This document shows positions 60,791-64,000 of a stretch of DNA of 64,000 nucleotides, piece after piece; within the stretch, counting starts at the first letter, position 1, and each line of letters begins with the position of its first letter. A program made the position numbers and the translations under genes. The stretch lies in contig OZ234500.1 in assembly GCA_965153455.1 (NCBI GenBank), positions 8,928,001-8,992,000 of the forward strand. The letters run 5' to 3'. The notes below the pieces were generated by a model that was not told the origin of the DNA, searched no databases, and saw nothing but the letters and a program-made list of their open reading frames with translations. The stretch is from Sphagnum compactum (lineage: Eukaryota; Bryophyta; Sphagnopsida; Sphagnales).

Positions 60791-61453
60791 ATTTCTTTAG
60801 TTCCGTTGTCTTCTCGACAGCTTGTTGATGCCGTTGAGCTTTTCGATGTGTTTCCAGACTCTGTCCATTGAGGACGTTTGCTTTTCTGTATTTGCGGAGA
60901 GTTTTTCACGCGCAAAAGACTGCACAACAAGATGTGCAAGAGAACAGCGCAGAACAAGACCCTGTAAGGAGTAGTTCTTTTGGTCTTATAAAAACTTATG
61001 ATGGAAAGAGAAGATCGCATTGATCTCGTGAAGCTTTGACATCATCCATTGTGAAACTCCATCGTTGGCGTCACGTGGGCTTTTGTTTCTCCTTTTTTCT
61101 TCTTGTGGAACTTAGAAGAAGAAGAAGCTGTCGTGATGAAGATGAACGACATGAGTGACTGGAGTGAAGACGGATTTTATGGGACCAGGGGAGACTAGCA
61201 GTCGAGAAACGAAAGCGGTAGTAGTAGGAATTGATAGCAACTCCTGTAATTGAGTTGCTGCTGCTGTTTCGATTTTGCGTATGAGCTCTGAGACTCCGAG
61301 TTCATTGATCTCGCGGGTGCAAGACTCGAGCACAACTGCCGCATCTCTTGGAGGCTTGGAAAACAATTTGCTTGAGAAAGCTGGCAGAGGAGGAGAAGGA
61401 ACAACTCGAGACAGTACTACTAAGGCCGAGGAAGAACTGGCAGCTACAGACAT
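60790..61453 (-). CDS. Hypothetical gene, probable 5' exon(s), function unknown
   Basis: The minus strand is open from the ATG at 61,453 to a stop at about 61,112 (113 codons). The N-terminus MSVAASSSSALVVLSRVVPS is rich in Ser, Ala and Val with few acidic residues, resembling an organelle transit peptide. An amphipathic part follows (ELGVSELIRKIETAAATQLQ, about res. 51-70). CpG density across 60,800-61,480 is high compared with the rest of the window, as expected for an unmethylated 5' gene end. The exon end is uncertain: a weak donor CTG|GTCCCA near residue 90 is possible. A second exon may lie at about 60,965-60,790 after the acceptor TTACAG. I do not recognise the protein family. It lies head-to-head with the MAP65 relic. 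Confidence 0.4.
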
Positions 61454-62308
61454 TCAGCGCTCGAGACAAGATTGCTAGAGGTTGATCCTAGAAGCTGGTA
61501 CATGTATATTAGGAAACTTTCTTTCTCAGATCTGTGCTTGTAGAAGAAAATCTAGGAACCAGAGGCTGTAGACCATTTCTCACACTTCTAGTTGCACATC
61601 CGCTTCTTAGGAAAACGAACGGTCTTGGTAGAGATGGTCTTTCTTGATGGTTTTTGCTTGTGTGTTTTTTCCATGTGCAGGGATGCAATGGCCCTCTTGT
61701 GACACTACCAACAGATTGCAACTAACTCCAAGCTTGTTTGCTTACTGAAAGATGGCATTTTCTGATGAGCAAGAAACCTCAGCGTTGACAGAGCTTCTCT
61801 CCATTTGCATCCATTTGTAGCAAGTAGGGCGGCTGACCAGAGCTTTGCAAAATGCTGGAATAAGACTGGAATAAGAACAAGGACAATCTCTTCTTCCTGT
61901 CATGGCAACAGATCAGGATGTCAGCAAAGCTCAAGAGGGAAGTGCAATGGAGGCCATGCAACAGGTTTAGAATCAATTGTAAACAAAACCTCCAGTACGC
62001 TTGCCAACTGCGCACTAGAAGAGCTTGCCAGCACACCTCCTCCTCCTCAATCTACAAGTACATAACATTTATCTGTGTCTGTCTTGCCCTGGTTTTGTGT
62101 GTGCACTATGTGTGTGAGAGACATACTTCCAGCTATATTGATCATGAGCTTGGCACCTTCTGCCACAGAACATGTAATGTCTGTCTGTTTGTCTAGCTTA
62201 CCCCAGTTTTGTGTGTCCACAAGACAAAGCTCCATGAAGGAAAAATGTCTTAGCTGAATTAAAATGTTGTATATGTCACAAATTAAAATTAATATGCCAC
62301 AAATGCAG
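61454..62308. other. Intergenic region between divergent units
   Basis: The spacer between the minus-strand first exon (61,453) and the first MAP65 exon (62,309). On the plus strand an ATG at about 61,752 opens MAFSDEQETSALTELLS and stops after 22 codons. Its start is loosely like MAP65 N-termini, but no splice link to 62,309 is evident. A repeated phrase TGTCTGTCTTG(C)CC(T/C)...GTTTTGTGTGTGC/CC occurs at 62,076-62,105 and 62,180-62,220, a small duplication. Confidence 0.4.
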
Positions 62309-63787
62309 CACATATGGGATGAGGTGGGAGAGAATGATTTGGAGAGAGATAAGATGTTCTTGCAGCTGGAGCAGGGGTGTCTAGAGGTGTACAGGCACAA
62401 GGTGGACCATGCTAGCCATGCCTGTGCACAACTGCATCAAGATCTTGTGAATGTTGAGGTTGAACTGGCAGCCCTTTTTGCTTCTCTTGGAGACCCTGCA
62501 GTTTCACAAGAAGTAAGTTTCTTTGCCTTAATGTCTGCAGCTTCACCTTATGGCCTTCATGTCACAAAATGTTGAAAAAAAAGCAGAAAGCTCCTTCCCT
62601 GTCCATATTTTCTATCAGAATGCGTAGCAAATGTAGGTTGTATTCTCTAAATTCTTCATGGGCATCTTTCTTGCTACAATCGAAACCCATTTTCAATCGG
62701 AAATCTTGAAGTGCTAACCAATGTGATGGCTTAACCATCTTCCTGTTGCTTCCAGAAACTTAGGACACAGATTTTTGTATATCTGTTTGCCCTTAGTTTT
62801 TTTAGCAGATTGTTATGTACTCATCTACACCCACTATTGGGATCTGATGCAGTTAGAATAATGACAGCTAGTTGTGCAGCCATTCATGATGAAGGTCGTC
62901 TGATACTTTGTGAGTGGCACTCTCAATGTTATGACTGCACTCGTTCTTATTTGTGTTTGTTGAAGCGTGGATGGAACTGATGCAATGGTTACTTTCAAAG
63001 TGTATTTTTGTGGAGATTTTTTCACAGTTTGTTAACTTTGTCAGTAGGTGTCGCTCATCTGATTGATGCAGGTAGAAATAGAAGTTGCAAGGCTTGATGC
63101 ATTGAAGGCCAACAAAATGAAGGAAGTTGTGATGAAAAGACGAATCAAATTGGAGGAGGTTTGCACATAGACCTTGATGCCAGTATGATGGAAGACAAAC
63201 TCATTGCCTTGATTGATTCATGTGACCTTGATCTACTATATCTACCACAAAACTTTGCCAATATTGTTCTGTATTTCTCTCTTATTTCATCTGTTGAATG
63301 GCATCGAAATGCAAACTTAACCACTGCTATTGCTTCAGAAGTAGATCCATCCGACCTTCTGAGCAATTTGGAAGTGCAGATAACCCAAGCCAAACAAGAA
63401 GCCTCCAAGAGGAAGGAGATCATTAAGAAGATGGAAAAGTGGATGTCAGCATGTGAAGAGGAGGGGTGGCTTGAGGATTATAACAAGGCTCGGTCCTAAG
63501 ATGCATGACACACAAGCTGACACAACTCAAATAGACACCATTAGCTCCAACTTCTTCCAGGCATTTGTAGTGAGGATGATCTGAAATTTTGAAGAGCTAT
63601 GTGACCTCTTGCTAGCAGAATTGAATGGTTGTCATGGCACATACTGAGCAGAAGATTGTTGATAAAACTTTGCTGGCATCATTCAATTTGGTAACGTTCA
63701 ATTGGATGCAGGATGAAAACAGGTTTGCCAGCAAAGGAGCCCATCTGAATCTGAAATGTGCAGAACGTGCCATCAATAAACTTCCTG
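62309..63787 (+). pseudogene. MAP65/ASE1-family microtubule-bundling protein, partial pseudogene
   Basis: MAP65/ASE1 proteins cross-link antiparallel microtubules in the phragmoplast and cortical arrays. Four conserved blocks are present. (1) 62,309-62,512: IWDEVGENDLERDKM, FLQLEQGCLEVYRHKV, ending at a perfect GAA|GTAAGT donor. (2) 63,072-63,165: [20 protein letters not shown]. (3) from about 63,160 to 63,487: [19 protein letters not shown], an approximately 110-nt interruption (probably an intron without clear sites), then [14 protein letters not shown] and [20 protein letters not shown]. (4) 63,712-63,787: DENRFASKGAHLNLKCAERA to a G|GTATGT donor. Blocks 2 and 3 are joined by a frameshift with an in-frame TAG. 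The donor after block 3 is GC rather than GT. The central exons of the family, about 200 residues, are absent between 62,513 and 63,071. Introns remain, so it is not a processed copy. Confidence 0.8.
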
Positions 63788-64000
63788 GTATGTCCTGACA
63801 TGCTAAGTTTATCAGAGACCAAAATGCTGAAGAATCCATTGAACTATGTTTTCCAGAGTGCAAGAATTGTTTCAAAATGCTTGTGAGTATAGATTTTATG
63901 CAGACCAAAACCTTTTCTGTATAGATGAAAGGGAATGAGCACGAATGAGCACTTTTATAGAACAGCTGTGTTATTCTGATACCACTTTTTGTGTGATGTT
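63788..64000 (+). other. Downstream of last MAP65 block, window edge
   Basis: The next MAP65 exon (expected to start with a MVDTL-like segment) is not visible before the window ends. On the minus strand, TGGTATCAGAAT at about 63,983-63,972 resembles an LTR-retrotransposon primer-binding site, but nothing supports an element. Confidence 0.35.

Noticed and set aside
1-64000. CRISPR arrays, bacterial operons or ribosome-binding sites
   Set aside because: Introns, plant gene families and plant transposons show this is eukaryotic nuclear DNA. The tandem arrays have no spacers of the CRISPR kind.

Overview
The window looks like nuclear DNA of a large-genome vascular plant. It is strongly AT-rich and dominated by old, broken transposable elements. 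The only two host genes I can name are MOTHER OF FT AND TFL1 (MFT) and a MAP65/ASE1 relic, and both are plant genes with plant-type spliceosomal introns. The great age and density of the Ty3/gypsy debris suggest a gymnosperm, with a fern as the alternative. This is inference, because nothing here fixes the species.

Layout: 0-6.2 kb is transposon debris, including a minus-strand gypsy reverse transcriptase/RNase H relic (about 2.28-3.26 kb). At 6,248-9,457 lies a complete-ended, non-autonomous CACTA (En/Spm) transposon with a 3-bp TTA target duplication. Instead of a transposase it carries a 25-bp minisatellite of about 1 kb, and a tRNA-derived SINE sits inside it. From 9.5 to 19.5 kb there is more debris, including a plus-strand gypsy gag-protease relic (about 10.9-11.9 kb). 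A diverged tandem array (19.5-20.2 kb) runs up to a CpG-rich promoter, followed by the only intact gene recognised, an MFT-type PEBP gene (21,574-24,551, plus strand, five coding exons, 191 aa). Its 3' flank holds an unassigned open frame and an antisense LINE tail.

31-44 kb is a nest of repeats: a gypsy gag-pro region on the minus strand, truncated just before RT and riddled with Gln-to-stop changes; what looks like the 3' end of another gypsy element on the plus strand (polypurine tract and LTR start near 32.2 kb); a decayed transposase-like gene (37.4-39.5 kb); and inverted copies of a repeat family at 31.3, 40.9-41.9 and 43.3 kb. Short arrays with monomers of about 162-173 and 180 bp lie at 44.0-44.7 and 48.4-49.0 kb. 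A SWIM-zinc-finger transposase relic lies at about 52.4-54.3 kb.

From 57.8 kb base composition becomes gene-like again. A CpG-rich patch at about 60.8-61.5 kb contains a plausible first exon of an unidentified minus-strand gene, with exon-like but partly broken segments trailing to 57.8 kb. On the plus strand, 62.3-63.8 kb carries recognisable MAP65 exons, but the central exons are missing and one exon is frameshifted, so I call it a pseudogene.

The main points for a second look are the CACTA element with a minisatellite interior, and the MFT gene's two departures from the family pattern: an extra intron splitting exon 1, and about 15 extra residues at the exon 3/4 junction next to the ligand-pocket region.
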